A model generated the notes under the pieces. It had not been told where the DNA came from, did not search any database, and saw only the letters and a program-made list of their open reading frames with translations. The translations under genes and the position numbers were made by a program. Shown in pieces: positions 1 to 8,266 of a DNA stretch of 64,000 bases (position 1 is the stretch's first letter; every line of letters starts with the position of its first letter). This stretch comes from Tahibacter sp042701255 (GTDB lineage Bacteria > Pseudomonadota > Gammaproteobacteria > Xanthomonadales > Rhodanobacteraceae): assembly GCF_042701255.1 (NCBI RefSeq), contig NZ_CP170554.1:186001-250000 (forward strand), in the 5' to 3' direction.

Positions 1-2
1 TC

Positions 3-245
3 CGCGGACTCGGCGCGATGCTCGCGTTCGATCTGCTGCGCACGCGCGACGGCAATGACGTGGACCCGGCCGCGACGAAGGCGGTGCTGCACCGCGCGCA
101 TGCGCTGGGTCTCGTGCTGCTGGGCTGCGGCAGCCAGGGCGAGGCCATCCGCCTGCTGTTCCCGCTGACGATCAATGATGCGGTGCTGGAAGAAGGTCTG
201 ACATTGCTGGAACAGGCCTTGGCCTCGCCCGGCGACGCCGGCTGA
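3..245 (+). CDS. Class III aminotransferase, C-terminal fragment (GabT-like)
   Basis: The window opens inside this gene, so only the last 80 or so codons are visible and the N-terminus lies off the left edge. The first complete codons read RGLGAMLAFDL, which matches the RGLGAM-(I/L)-A-(I/F)-(E/D)-L segment near the end of 4-aminobutyrate aminotransferases. The tail then has the usual small C-terminal domain with GLVLLGCG and IRLLFPLTI. The family moves an amino group from an omega-amino acid such as GABA to 2-oxoglutarate using PLP. The PLP lysine is not in the visible part. A MocR-type regulator follows 68 bases downstream and a gabD-like gene lies 11 kb away, which supports a GABA-like pathway. 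Other omega-aminotransferases of the same class cannot be excluded from this fragment. Confidence 0.6.
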   Translation, partial: RGLGAMLAFDLLRTRDGNDVDPAATKAVLHRAHALGLVLLGCGSQGEAIRLLFPLTINDAVLEEGLTLLEQALASPGDAG

Positions 246-313
246 CGACGCCTATGGATCACGTGCCGGCCGTTGCCGATACCATGCGGCGATAGCTGCC
301 GCCGACCTTGCCG

Positions 314-2113
314 ATGAAACGCGAACCGCGCGCCCTGGATCCGCTGAATCTCGCCCTGGACGCCGCGGCGCCGCTGAGTCTGCAGCATCAGCTGCGGCAG
401 AAGCTCGTCGATGCGATCCATCGCGACGTGCTGCGGCCGGGGCAGCGGCTGCCGTCGTCGCGCCAGCTGGCCGAGCGCATCGGCGTGTCGCGCAACACGG
501 TCAGCCTCGCTTACGACGCGCTGCTGGCCGAAGGCTATCTGGCCAGCCGTTCGCGCAGCGGCGTCTACGTCGCCGCCGATGCGGCCGGCACGCGCATCGG
601 CGCGGGCCGGCCGCGGCAGGAGCCGGAATCGCCGCTGGCCGCGCGCCTGACCCCGGTCGCGGACGACGCCGGGTTCCGCTGCCCGCAGCACTGGCATCGC
701 TATCCGTTTCCGTTCATCGACGGAAGGGTCGACGCCGAGCTGACGCCGGCACCCGAATGGGGCGAAGCGATCCGCCTGGCGAGTGCACGCCGCGAAGTGC
801 TGCAGTGGCATCAGGACGGCGGCGACAGCGACGATGCGCTGCTGGTGGAAGAAGTGCGCGGCAAGATCCTGCCGATGCGCGGCATCCAGGCGGCGACCGA
901 CGAAGTGCTGATGACCGCGTCCGGCGGCCACGCACTGCAGCTCGCCGGCGATCTGCTGATCCGCCGCGGCACGCCGGTGGTGCTGGAGCGCCCGACCGAC
1001 GCGGCCTTCGAGCGGCGGCTGCGCGAACGTCATGCGGAAGTGTCGATGCTCGATCCGGATCTGCGCGAACCGCTGCCGCCGGGCGCCGTCGTGGTGACGA
1101 GCTGCCGCTACGGCTTCGCCGCGGGCTCGGCCTATCCGGGACGCCTGCTCGCGCGCGTCGCCGCCGCCGACGGCCTCGTGATCGAACACGACGTGCCCGC
1201 CGGCGTGCAGGACGGCGGCCGCATCGCGCCGGCGCTGCGCGCCTTCGATCAGGAAGGCCGCGTGGTCTACGTCGGCGGGCTCGCGCCGGCCGTGTCCTGC
1301 GGCGAACCGCCCGGCGTGCTCGTCGCCGCAGCGGCATTCATCGAACGCGCGCGTCAGTTGCGCCGCAGCCAGGGCACGGCACCGCCGCGGCTCATGCAGC
1401 GCGCCTGGGCGTATTTCATCGGCCTGGGTCACTACTCGGCCGGGCTCGTACGTGCGGGCCGCGTGATGGCCGAACGCCGCACCGCGCTGCGCGACGCGCT
1501 CAACCACTATCTGCACGGACGGGTGCGCATCGAGACCTCGCCGGGCGCCAGCGCGTACTGGGTCAGCGTGCCGGCCGGCATGGACGCGCGCGAGCTCGCG
1601 CGGCAGGCCGCGGCGATCGGCGTGCTGGTCGAACCCAGCTGCCGCGGCGACGGCCGCGAAGCCTTGTGCATGGGCGTCACCGGCATCGGCGCCGCGCGCA
1701 TCCGCGAAGGCGTGCGCAACCTCGCGCGCCTCGTGCGCGGCGACCTGTCGCCGTCCTCGCGCCGCATGGAAGACGAAAGCATCGCGCCGCTGCAAGGCAA
1801 GGCGCTGCGCCGCGCGATGGCCGGCGCGACCTTGCTCTACAGCACCGTCTACGGCGTCCCGTGCACGCTGGAGATCCACGCCGACGGCAATCTCGTCGGC
1901 ACCGCCGGTTATGCCGGCGAAGACTGCGATCGCGGCCACTGGTGGCTCGAAGGCGATCGCTGGTACCGGCAATGGCGCCAGTGGGCCTACGGCGAAGCAT
2001 CTGGCTATGCGGTCATCGTCGACGGCGATCAGATCCGCCTCTACGGCGAAGACGGCTTCCTGGCCGATACCGCGGTGATGACGCGCCGCACCACGGCACG
2101 GCGTCGGGAATGA
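314..2113 (+). CDS. MocR/GabR-type transcription regulator with degenerate aminotransferase domain and extra C-terminal domain
   Basis: Residues 15-90 form a GntR winged helix with LPSSRQLAERIGVSRNTV, followed by a class I aminotransferase-like domain to about residue 490. In active MocR proteins the PLP lysine sits in a motif like YMGTFSKSL. Here the matching segment is YVGGLAPAVSCG, with Pro at about residue 325 in the lysine position, and the usual IEDDY is IEHDV. PLP binding as an internal aldimine is therefore unlikely. About 100 residues follow the aminotransferase fold (WWLEGDRWYRQW, YGEASGYAVI), a domain I cannot name. I chose ATG 314; a TTG at 308 is an alternative two codons longer. 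It is co-directional with the GabT-like gene and may regulate it or the GABA-like operon, but the effector may not need PLP. Confidence 0.85.
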   Translation: MKREPRALDPLNLALDAAAPLSLQHQLRQKLVDAIHRDVLRPGQRLPSSRQLAERIGVSRNTVSLAYDALLAEGYLASRSRSGVYVAADAAGTRIGAGRPRQEPESPLAARLTPVADDAGFRCPQHWHRYPFPFIDGRVDAELTPAPEWGEAIRLASARREVLQWHQDGGDSDDALLVEEVRGKILPMRGIQAATDEVLMTASGGHALQLAGDLLIRRGTPVVLERPTDAAFERRLRERHAEVSMLDPDLREPLPPGAVVVTSCRYGFAAGSAYPGRLLARVAAADGLVIEHDVPAGVQDGGRIAPALRAFDQEGRVVYVGGLAPAVSCGEPPGVLVAAAAFIERARQLRRSQGTAPPRLMQRAWAYFIGLGHYSAGLVRAGRVMAERRTALRDALNHYLHGRVRIETSPGASAYWVSVPAGMDARELARQAAAIGVLVEPSCRGDGREALCMGVTGIGAARIREGVRNLARLVRGDLSPSSRRMEDESIAPLQGKALRRAMAGATLLYSTVYGVPCTLEIHADGNLVGTAGYAGEDCDRGHWWLEGDRWYRQWRQWAYGEASGYAVIVDGDQIRLYGEDGFLADTAVMTRRTTARRRE

Positions 2114-2196
2114 AACCGCGCATCGGCTGATCGGCAGCACCGCCCCACCTACAGCGATCGACACGCCCGCTCTGCGTACGGCCCGGACGCGAAGCA

Positions 2197-2218
2197 AGGG
2201 CGGCCCTGCGGCCGCCCT
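2197..2218. terminator. Hairpin between convergent genes
   Basis: A perfect 9-bp stem (AGGGCGGCC / GGCCGCCCT) with a CTGC loop lies between the stop of the MocR gene and the stop of the opposing hydrolase gene. The position suggests a bidirectional terminator. There is no clear T tract on either side. Confidence 0.6.
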
Positions 2219-2231
2219 CGCGTCGATCACC

Positions 2232-4730
2232 TTACGGGCAGAGGCTGCGGATCGCGTGCGACGCGACCGCGGCGTCCATCCAGACGTACTGGTCGTCGTC
2301 GGAGAAGTAGTAGTAGACGCTGTGGTTGGGCAGGATCAGCACGGTGATGCCGCCGTAGCCGGACATGAACGGAATCCACAGCTCGCCGCTGCAGCCGGCC
2401 ATGTTCGCGCTGACCTCGTGCGCCCAGAAACCGTTGTTGTAGCGATAGTCGGTCAGCGGCGTCAGGCCGCGATCGGCCGGATTGCGCTGCAGCGCCGCGT
2501 CCAGCTGCGCCTGGTCGAGCACCGACTGCGACTGGCTGTTCGCGAGGAAATTGCCGAACTTCGCGACGTCGTCACGCAGCCACATCAGGCCCCAGCCGGT
2601 GAACGGCTGCTGCACCGTGTCGTAGGTGCGGCGCGTGAACTCCGCGGTGCGGCCCACGCCGAGCGGCATCAGCACGTCGCCGAGCAAGGTGTCGACGAAG
2701 TTGTCGGCGCCGCTGCCCTGCTGGCCCTTGAGATAGGCATTCATCGCCGTGCCGAGCACGTAGGTGTCGGAGGTGTGGTAGATCCACTTCGTGCCCGGCG
2801 TGGCCTTGCGGCTGTAGTAGGTGCAGGCGTAGCTGATCTTCGACGCGTGATCCTCGGGCAGGAACAGGTTGTTGGTATGCGTCGCGTCCTCGTCGCTCAT
2901 GTAGCCGGCGAGCGCGTAGTTGCCGGTGGCCATGTCCAGCGCGTTGGCGAAGGTCACGTCGCCCCAGTTGCCGTTCGCGGCGCAGTCGGGCACGTAGTCG
3001 GCGATCTTGCGGTTGAAGATGCCCGGGTATTTCTTCTCCAGGCGCATCAGGGTCAATCCGGCGAACACGCTCTTGGCCGACGAATACGACGGCACCACCA
3101 GCGACTCGCAATACGGATAGGTGCCGCGACGCGTGGCGCAGCCGCCGACGTAGTGCGTGCCGTCGATGACGAAACCTGCCAGCGAAATGTGCTGCGGATC
3201 CTTGCCGCCCGGCGCGGCGAACTTCGCCGGATCGGTGCCGGGATAGTCGGTCGCCAGTGCGCTCAGTGGTTTGACCGGCATGCGTCCGCCGATTTCCGCC
3301 TGATAGTCGACGGTCAGTCCCGCGGCGTTGTTGACCGCATGCGGCGCATAGGTCGCAGCGAGCAGCCCCCAGAGATCGACCTTGAAGTACAGGCAGGTTT
3401 CGCCGGCGATCTGGTAGGCCACCTTGGATACCGAGCCGTCGTTCTTGAACAGGAAGGTCATCACGCCGTTGTGCATGCAGTTCGCGTTCTTCTGCTGCAG
3501 CGCGAACGGCAGCGCGACGCGGCTGTAGCCGTTGTCGCCGGCTTCGTCCCAGACGCGGCCGGGCAGGAGCACGAATTCCCAGTAGGCATGCGCATTGGCG
3601 ACGGAGTCGCGCCGCACCGGGAAGATGTGGCTGCCGGTCTGCACGAGCTCGAAGTCGAATTCCGGCAGATGCTTGTGCGGGCTGTCCGCGCTGCCGGTGT
3701 AGCGGAAGGTGTCGACTTGTTCGGTGAAGCCGCCGCCGGTCGCTTCGCCGGACAAGACCAGATTGCCTTCGAAGTGATTGGTCGGCATGGCCGCCGCGGC
3801 CGGCAGCGCGTAGTTCGAATAGTCCACCAGCACGCCCGGATCGGTGCCGCCGGTCAAGGTGGCGTAGGTCAGCGCGGTGCGGCTGACGTTGCCGCTGCCG
3901 CTCAGCGGATCGAAGTTCCCGGTGCTGCCGCCGCTGCTCGCACTGCCGCTCAGCGCGATGGTCTTCTGCGGCTGATCCGGATCGTTGGAATTGACCGTGA
4001 CGGACCCCGAATAGCTGCCTGCGCTGGTTGGCGCGAAGCGCACACTCAGCTGGCACTGGCCGCCAGGCGCCACGGCGCCGCAGGTGTTGCCGACGATGCT
4101 GAAGGGCGCGGCCGGCGTGCTCACGCCGGAAACCACGAGGCCGGCGCTGCCGGTATTGCCGATATTCGCGACCAGCGTGTTGTTGCCGCCGACGGCGAGG
4201 CTGCCGAAATTCAGGTTCGCCGGCGCGCTGATGTCCGGCGTGGTCGGCGCGCCGCCGTTGCCGCTGACGAGCACCGCGTGGCCGTAGCAGTAGTCGCCCG
4301 TCGTCGCGCCGGTGCCGCGCAGGCGCAGCTGTACCTGCGGATTGTTGTCGATGCCGGCCGGCGCGGCGCTGGCCGTGTAGTGCGTGCCGCTGTCCTGGCC
4401 GTTGGTCAGGGTCAGCACGGTGGTCCAGCTCGTACCGCCGTTGACCGACACCTCGGCATAGCAGAAATCACCGGTTTCGAGCGATCCGGCCGACAGCGTG
4501 AATTCGGCCGACACCGTGCTGTAGCCGGCCGTCGACACCGCGCGGCTCGCCGTCGCCGTGCCGCGCAGGCGCAGGCTCGCGGCATAGGCGTCCACGCTGC
4601 CGCTGGTGCTCCAGCCGGCGATGCCGCCGCTGAAATCGGTGGAGAAAATGCTGGCCGCGCCGGCCATCGCCGGCAGGAACAGGGAAAGCGCCGCGGCGAC
4701 CGGGCGCAGAAAAACGACGAGACGTCTCAT
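2232..4730 (-). CDS. Secreted beta-lactamase-fold serine hydrolase with choice-of-anchor D domain
   Basis: The 832-residue product starts with a signal peptide (MRRLVVFLRPVAAALSLFLP ending in AGAA). A jelly-roll-like region follows, then a choice-of-anchor D / ASPM-SPD-2-Hydin type domain (NFGSLAVGG, NTGSAGLVVSG, VNSNDPDQP). The second half is a serine hydrolase of the beta-lactamase / D,D-peptidase fold. It has SSAK as the likely SxxK nucleophile motif, YHTSD as the Y-x-S/N element and GYGG near the end in place of the KTG triad. The upstream ATG at 4781 would add 17 residues ahead of the signal peptide, so ATG 4730 is preferred. It is transcribed towards the MocR gene and away from the nitrilase gene, 172 bases apart. 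The likely site of action is the periplasm or outside; substrate could be an ester, amide or peptide and cannot be told from sequence. Confidence 0.8.
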   Translation of the reverse strand: MRRLVVFLRPVAAALSLFLPAMAGAASIFSTDFSGGIAGWSTSGSVDAYAASLRLRGTATASRAVSTAGYSTVSAEFTLSAGSLETGDFCYAEVSVNGGTSWTTVLTLTNGQDSGTHYTASAAPAGIDNNPQVQLRLRGTGATTGDYCYGHAVLVSGNGGAPTTPDISAPANLNFGSLAVGGNNTLVANIGNTGSAGLVVSGVSTPAAPFSIVGNTCGAVAPGGQCQLSVRFAPTSAGSYSGSVTVNSNDPDQPQKTIALSGSASSGGSTGNFDPLSGSGNVSRTALTYATLTGGTDPGVLVDYSNYALPAAAAMPTNHFEGNLVLSGEATGGGFTEQVDTFRYTGSADSPHKHLPEFDFELVQTGSHIFPVRRDSVANAHAYWEFVLLPGRVWDEAGDNGYSRVALPFALQQKNANCMHNGVMTFLFKNDGSVSKVAYQIAGETCLYFKVDLWGLLAATYAPHAVNNAAGLTVDYQAEIGGRMPVKPLSALATDYPGTDPAKFAAPGGKDPQHISLAGFVIDGTHYVGGCATRRGTYPYCESLVVPSYSSAKSVFAGLTLMRLEKKYPGIFNRKIADYVPDCAANGNWGDVTFANALDMATGNYALAGYMSDEDATHTNNLFLPEDHASKISYACTYYSRKATPGTKWIYHTSDTYVLGTAMNAYLKGQQGSGADNFVDTLLGDVLMPLGVGRTAEFTRRTYDTVQQPFTGWGLMWLRDDVAKFGNFLANSQSQSVLDQAQLDAALQRNPADRGLTPLTDYRYNNGFWAHEVSANMAGCSGELWIPFMSGYGGITVLILPNHSVYYYFSDDDQYVWMDAAVASHAIRSLCP

Positions 4731-4902
4731 GCCTTCATACCTCGCGTTCGTGGTGGACGGAGCCCGCGCACCGTGCATCACGGACCGTATGGGGAATAGC
4801 GCCAGCCCGGCGCATTCGATGGAGCCAGTGGCGGCGGCCAGTCCGCGAGTCGCGGCCGAACTGGCACCATCCGTTGCTTCAGGCTGGCTCTAATCGGCAC
4901 GC

Positions 4903-5820
4903 GTGGCTGCGACTACCGTCCGGACATCGCAGACCGACGGGATCGATTACTTGGAACGTTCTGACCGCAACCGATCTTTCGGCATCGCCGGACTGCAACT
5001 GGCCTACGCGCCGGGCGACAACCTCGAACGGATCGCCGCGGAAGTCGCCGCGGTGACCCGACGCTTCCCGTGGGTGCGCCTGGTCATGACCGGCGAGCTG
5101 TGCGGCTTCGGCGCGTCGCCGGAGTTCGCGCGCTGCATGCCGGGCGACGCCGAGGATTTTCTTTGCGACGTCGCGCGCCGCCACGACATCTGGTTCGTGC
5201 CGGGCTCGCTGTACGAGCAGCGCGACGGCGCCATCTTCAACACCACGCCGGTGATCGACCCGCAGGGCCGCGTGACCGCGCGCTACCGCAAGATCTTCCC
5301 GTTCGCGCCGTACGAGCGCGGCATCGCGCCGGGCAGCGAGTTCGTCGTGTTCGACGTGCCCGATGCCGGCCGCTTCGGCATCTCGATCTGCTACGACATG
5401 TGGTTTCCGGAAACCACGCGCTCGCTGATCAGCCTCGGCGCCGAAGTGATCCTGCATCCGACCATGACCAACACGATCGACCGCGACATCGAGATCGCGA
5501 TCGCCCGCGCCAGCGCCGCGACGAACCAGTGCTACTTCGTCGACGTGAACGTCGCCGGCGATCTCGGCGTCGGCGGTTCGGTGATCTGCGGTCCCGGCGG
5601 CGAAGTCATCCACCAGGCCGGCAGCGGGCGCGAAGTCATCGCGTTCGAGGTGGACTTCGCCTACCTGCAGCGCTGCCGCGAACGCGGCTGGCAGGGTCTG
5701 GGTCAGCCGCTCAAGAGTTTCCGCGACAACCCGGTGACGTATCCGGCCTACGGCGCCGCGCGCGCCGACTCCGAAACCCTGTCGCGACTGGGCCCGCTCG
5801 CGCGCCCGTCGCGCGACTGA
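4903..5820 (+). CDS. Carbon-nitrogen hydrolase (nitrilase superfamily)
   Basis: The 305-residue protein carries the Glu-Lys-Cys triad of the nitrilase superfamily: Glu at about 65 (VMTGELCGFG), Lys at about 130 (RYRKIFPFAPYE) and Cys at about 163 (GISICYDMWFPE). CYDMWFPE fits amidases and carbamoylases better than true nitrilases, which usually have CWE. No signal peptide is seen, so it should be cytoplasmic. The first usable start is a GTG at 4903, and an in-frame start further in is possible because the first 20 residues are poorly conserved. It lies 49 bases before the TonB receptor and probably heads the same operon. A role in releasing an amine or amino acid from an imported amide is an inference from that context. 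Confidence 0.85.
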   Translation: MAATTVRTSQTDGIDYLERSDRNRSFGIAGLQLAYAPGDNLERIAAEVAAVTRRFPWVRLVMTGELCGFGASPEFARCMPGDAEDFLCDVARRHDIWFVPGSLYEQRDGAIFNTTPVIDPQGRVTARYRKIFPFAPYERGIAPGSEFVVFDVPDAGRFGISICYDMWFPETTRSLISLGAEVILHPTMTNTIDRDIEIAIARASAATNQCYFVDVNVAGDLGVGGSVICGPGGEVIHQAGSGREVIAFEVDFAYLQRCRERGWQGLGQPLKSFRDNPVTYPAYGAARADSETLSRLGPLARPSRD

Positions 5821-5869
5821 CCGTCACCGCCATCCGCATCTTTACCGCGCCATACATCAGGGGACAGAA

Positions 5870-8263
5870 ATGACCATGCATCGCCATTCCCTCGCTCCAC
5901 GCCGCCTGCCGATGTCGCTGCTGACCATGGCCGTCCTCGCCGGCCTGCATGCGCACGGCGCCGCCGCACAGGACGCCGCGGACGCGAAGGCGCGCGAGGA
6001 AGCGCAGCTCGGCACCATCACGGTGACCGCGCAGGGCCGCGAGCAGGACATCCTCGACGTGCCATACAACATCAGCGCGGTATCCGGCGACGCGATCGAG
6101 CAGGGCAACGTGCTCGACGCGGCCGAACTCATGCGCGGCGTGGCCGGCGTCGGCGTGGTCGATCGCGGCGCGCGCAATTCCAGCGTGGTCAGCGGCGTGC
6201 GCATCCGCGGCCTCAACGTCGACAGCTCGGCGCTCGGCGACTACGCCGTCTCGGCCTCGGCCACGGTGGCGACCTACGTCGACAACACGCCGCTGTTCGC
6301 GAACTTCCTGCTGTCGGACATCGATCGCGTGGAAGTGCTGCGCGGCCCGCAGGGCACCCTGTACGGTTCCGGCGCGCTCGGCGGCGCGGTGCGCTATCTG
6401 CTGCGCCGGCCGGACACCGACGCGACGGAAGGGCGCGCCAGCATCAGCCTGTCCAGCACCGACGGTTCCGGCGGCATCGGCAAGGCCGGCTCGTTCACGT
6501 TCAATCTGCCGCTGTCGGACACGCTCGCGCTGCGCGTGAACGGCACGCGCAACGACGATCCCGGCGCCACCGACTACCGCAATGTCTACGTGCTCGACGC
6601 CAACGGCCTGCCCGACGCGCCCGACGGCGTGCTGGCGCCGGCCGCGCGCTACAAGGCGGTCAAGGACGCCGACACGGTCGAACAGTCCTACGGCCGCGCC
6701 GCGCTGCTGTGGAAGCCCGGCGAAGGCATCGACCTCATGCTGAGCCATACGGCGCAGGCCGACCGCTTCGGCGGCCGCCGCGGCACGAGCCTCGGCAGCG
6801 ACGGCTGGGGCAGGCCCTACGACGATCACGAGATCGGCTCGGTCCAGCTCGAACCGTCTGCGCGCCACGTCAGCCTGACCAGTCTCGAAGCGAACGTCGA
6901 CCTGGGCTTCGCGACCCTGACCTCCAGCACCTCCGACTACGTCCACCAGGGCGACATCACGAGCGAGAACACCGGCTTCTACGCGATGAACGGCTGGCTC
7001 GCGGCGTTCTACTACAACTATCCCCGGCCGATGGCCTCGGCGGTGCGCGGCTACGGCGACAAGGCCTTCGTGCAGGAGCTGCGCCTCGTCTCCAAGGAAG
7101 GCGAGCAGCTCGACTACGTGCTCGGCGCGTACTACCAGAACGAACACCGGCGCAGCTCGCAGGACAGCTACCTGCGCGGCTTCAAGCGCTGGTGGGACGC
7201 GAAGTTCCCGACCTCGACCGCAGCCGTGGTCAGCGACCAGGATTTCCTCTACCGGCAGAAGGAACACTTCAAGGAAAGCGCGCTGTACGGCGAGCTGACC
7301 TGGCACGCCGGCGCGACGATCGACCTCACCGGCGGTGCGCGCGTGTTCCGCGACAAGTCGGTCACCGACGTATTCCAGACCACCGGTCTGTACTCGTCGA
7401 TCATCGACAGCTCGACGTCGCGCGGCGAGGACTCGGATTCGAGCAGCCTGTTCAAGGGCACGGTGTCGTGGCGCTTCGCCGAGGACAGCCAGCTCTATGG
7501 GACCGTGTCCGAAGGCTATCGCCGCGGCGGCACCAACGGCACGCCGACCACCGGCCCGTTCAAGGAAGATCCGGCCTGGACCACCTACGGCGCGGACACG
7601 GTGCGCAACTACGAGATCGGCACCAAGGGCGTCGTCGGCCGCATGACCTACAACATCGACGCGTTCTACGTGGACTGGAAGAATCCGCAGATCAACAGCT
7701 CCACGCCGCTGTGGGGTTTCTTCGCGGTGCAGAACGCGCAGAAGGCCAGCACGCGCGGTGTCGAGCTGGAACTGGCCGGCACCTTGGCCAGCGGCTTCAG
7801 CTACACGCTCGGCTATGCCTATACCGATGCGCAGCTGGACAAGGATGCGGTGTCGACCGACGGCACCTACACCTACGGCCGCAAGGGCCAGACCCTGCCG
7901 GGCGCGGCCAAGCATCGCTTCAACGCGGCCGGCAGCTACGGCATTCCGCTGAGCCGCGGCCTGCTGACCCTGCGCGGCGACGCCTACTACCAGTCCGAGA
8001 CCGAGAACGCGCTGAGCCTGAATCCGAAGTTCCGCCGCACCCTCGACGGCTTCGCTATCCTGAATCTTTCGGCGACCTACAGCCTGGACGCCTGGGATGC
8101 GACCTTGTGGCTCAAGAACGTCACCAACGAGGAAGGCGTGAGCGGCGTCTACACCGAGGCCTACATGGGCACGTCGCCGGAACAGAACTACTACGGCAAC
8201 GGCTCGAAGGCGCTGACCGCGCTGGCACGCACCGTCGGCGTGACCTTGAGCTACCGCTTCTGA
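5870..8263 (+). CDS. TonB-dependent outer-membrane receptor
   Basis: This 797-residue protein has a signal peptide ending near AHGAAAQ. A TonB-box-like stretch LGTITVTAQ follows, then a plug domain (DVPYNISAVSGDAIE, VEVLRGPQGTLYGSGALGG) and a long beta-barrel ending in the outer-membrane signature SYRF. ATG 5870 is preferred because AGGGGA lies 8 bases before it. TonB receptors bring scarce or large substrates across the outer membrane using the proton motive force. The barrel gives no clue to the ligand. It belongs to the plus-strand run with a nitrilase-type hydrolase, a TPR-sulfotransferase, an MFS transporter and a semialdehyde dehydrogenase, so a carbon or nitrogen compound is more likely than iron. 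The stop lies 3 bases from the next start. Confidence 0.95.
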   Translation: MTMHRHSLAPRRLPMSLLTMAVLAGLHAHGAAAQDAADAKAREEAQLGTITVTAQGREQDILDVPYNISAVSGDAIEQGNVLDAAELMRGVAGVGVVDRGARNSSVVSGVRIRGLNVDSSALGDYAVSASATVATYVDNTPLFANFLLSDIDRVEVLRGPQGTLYGSGALGGAVRYLLRRPDTDATEGRASISLSSTDGSGGIGKAGSFTFNLPLSDTLALRVNGTRNDDPGATDYRNVYVLDANGLPDAPDGVLAPAARYKAVKDADTVEQSYGRAALLWKPGEGIDLMLSHTAQADRFGGRRGTSLGSDGWGRPYDDHEIGSVQLEPSARHVSLTSLEANVDLGFATLTSSTSDYVHQGDITSENTGFYAMNGWLAAFYYNYPRPMASAVRGYGDKAFVQELRLVSKEGEQLDYVLGAYYQNEHRRSSQDSYLRGFKRWWDAKFPTSTAAVVSDQDFLYRQKEHFKESALYGELTWHAGATIDLTGGARVFRDKSVTDVFQTTGLYSSIIDSSTSRGEDSDSSSLFKGTVSWRFAEDSQLYGTVSEGYRRGGTNGTPTTGPFKEDPAWTTYGADTVRNYEIGTKGVVGRMTYNIDAFYVDWKNPQINSSTPLWGFFAVQNAQKASTRGVELELAGTLASGFSYTLGYAYTDAQLDKDAVSTDGTYTYGRKGQTLPGAAKHRFNAAGSYGIPLSRGLLTLRGDAYYQSETENALSLNPKFRRTLDGFAILNLSATYSLDAWDATLWLKNVTNEEGVSGVYTEAYMGTSPEQNYYGNGSKALTALARTVGVTLSYRF

Positions 8264-8266
8264 CCC

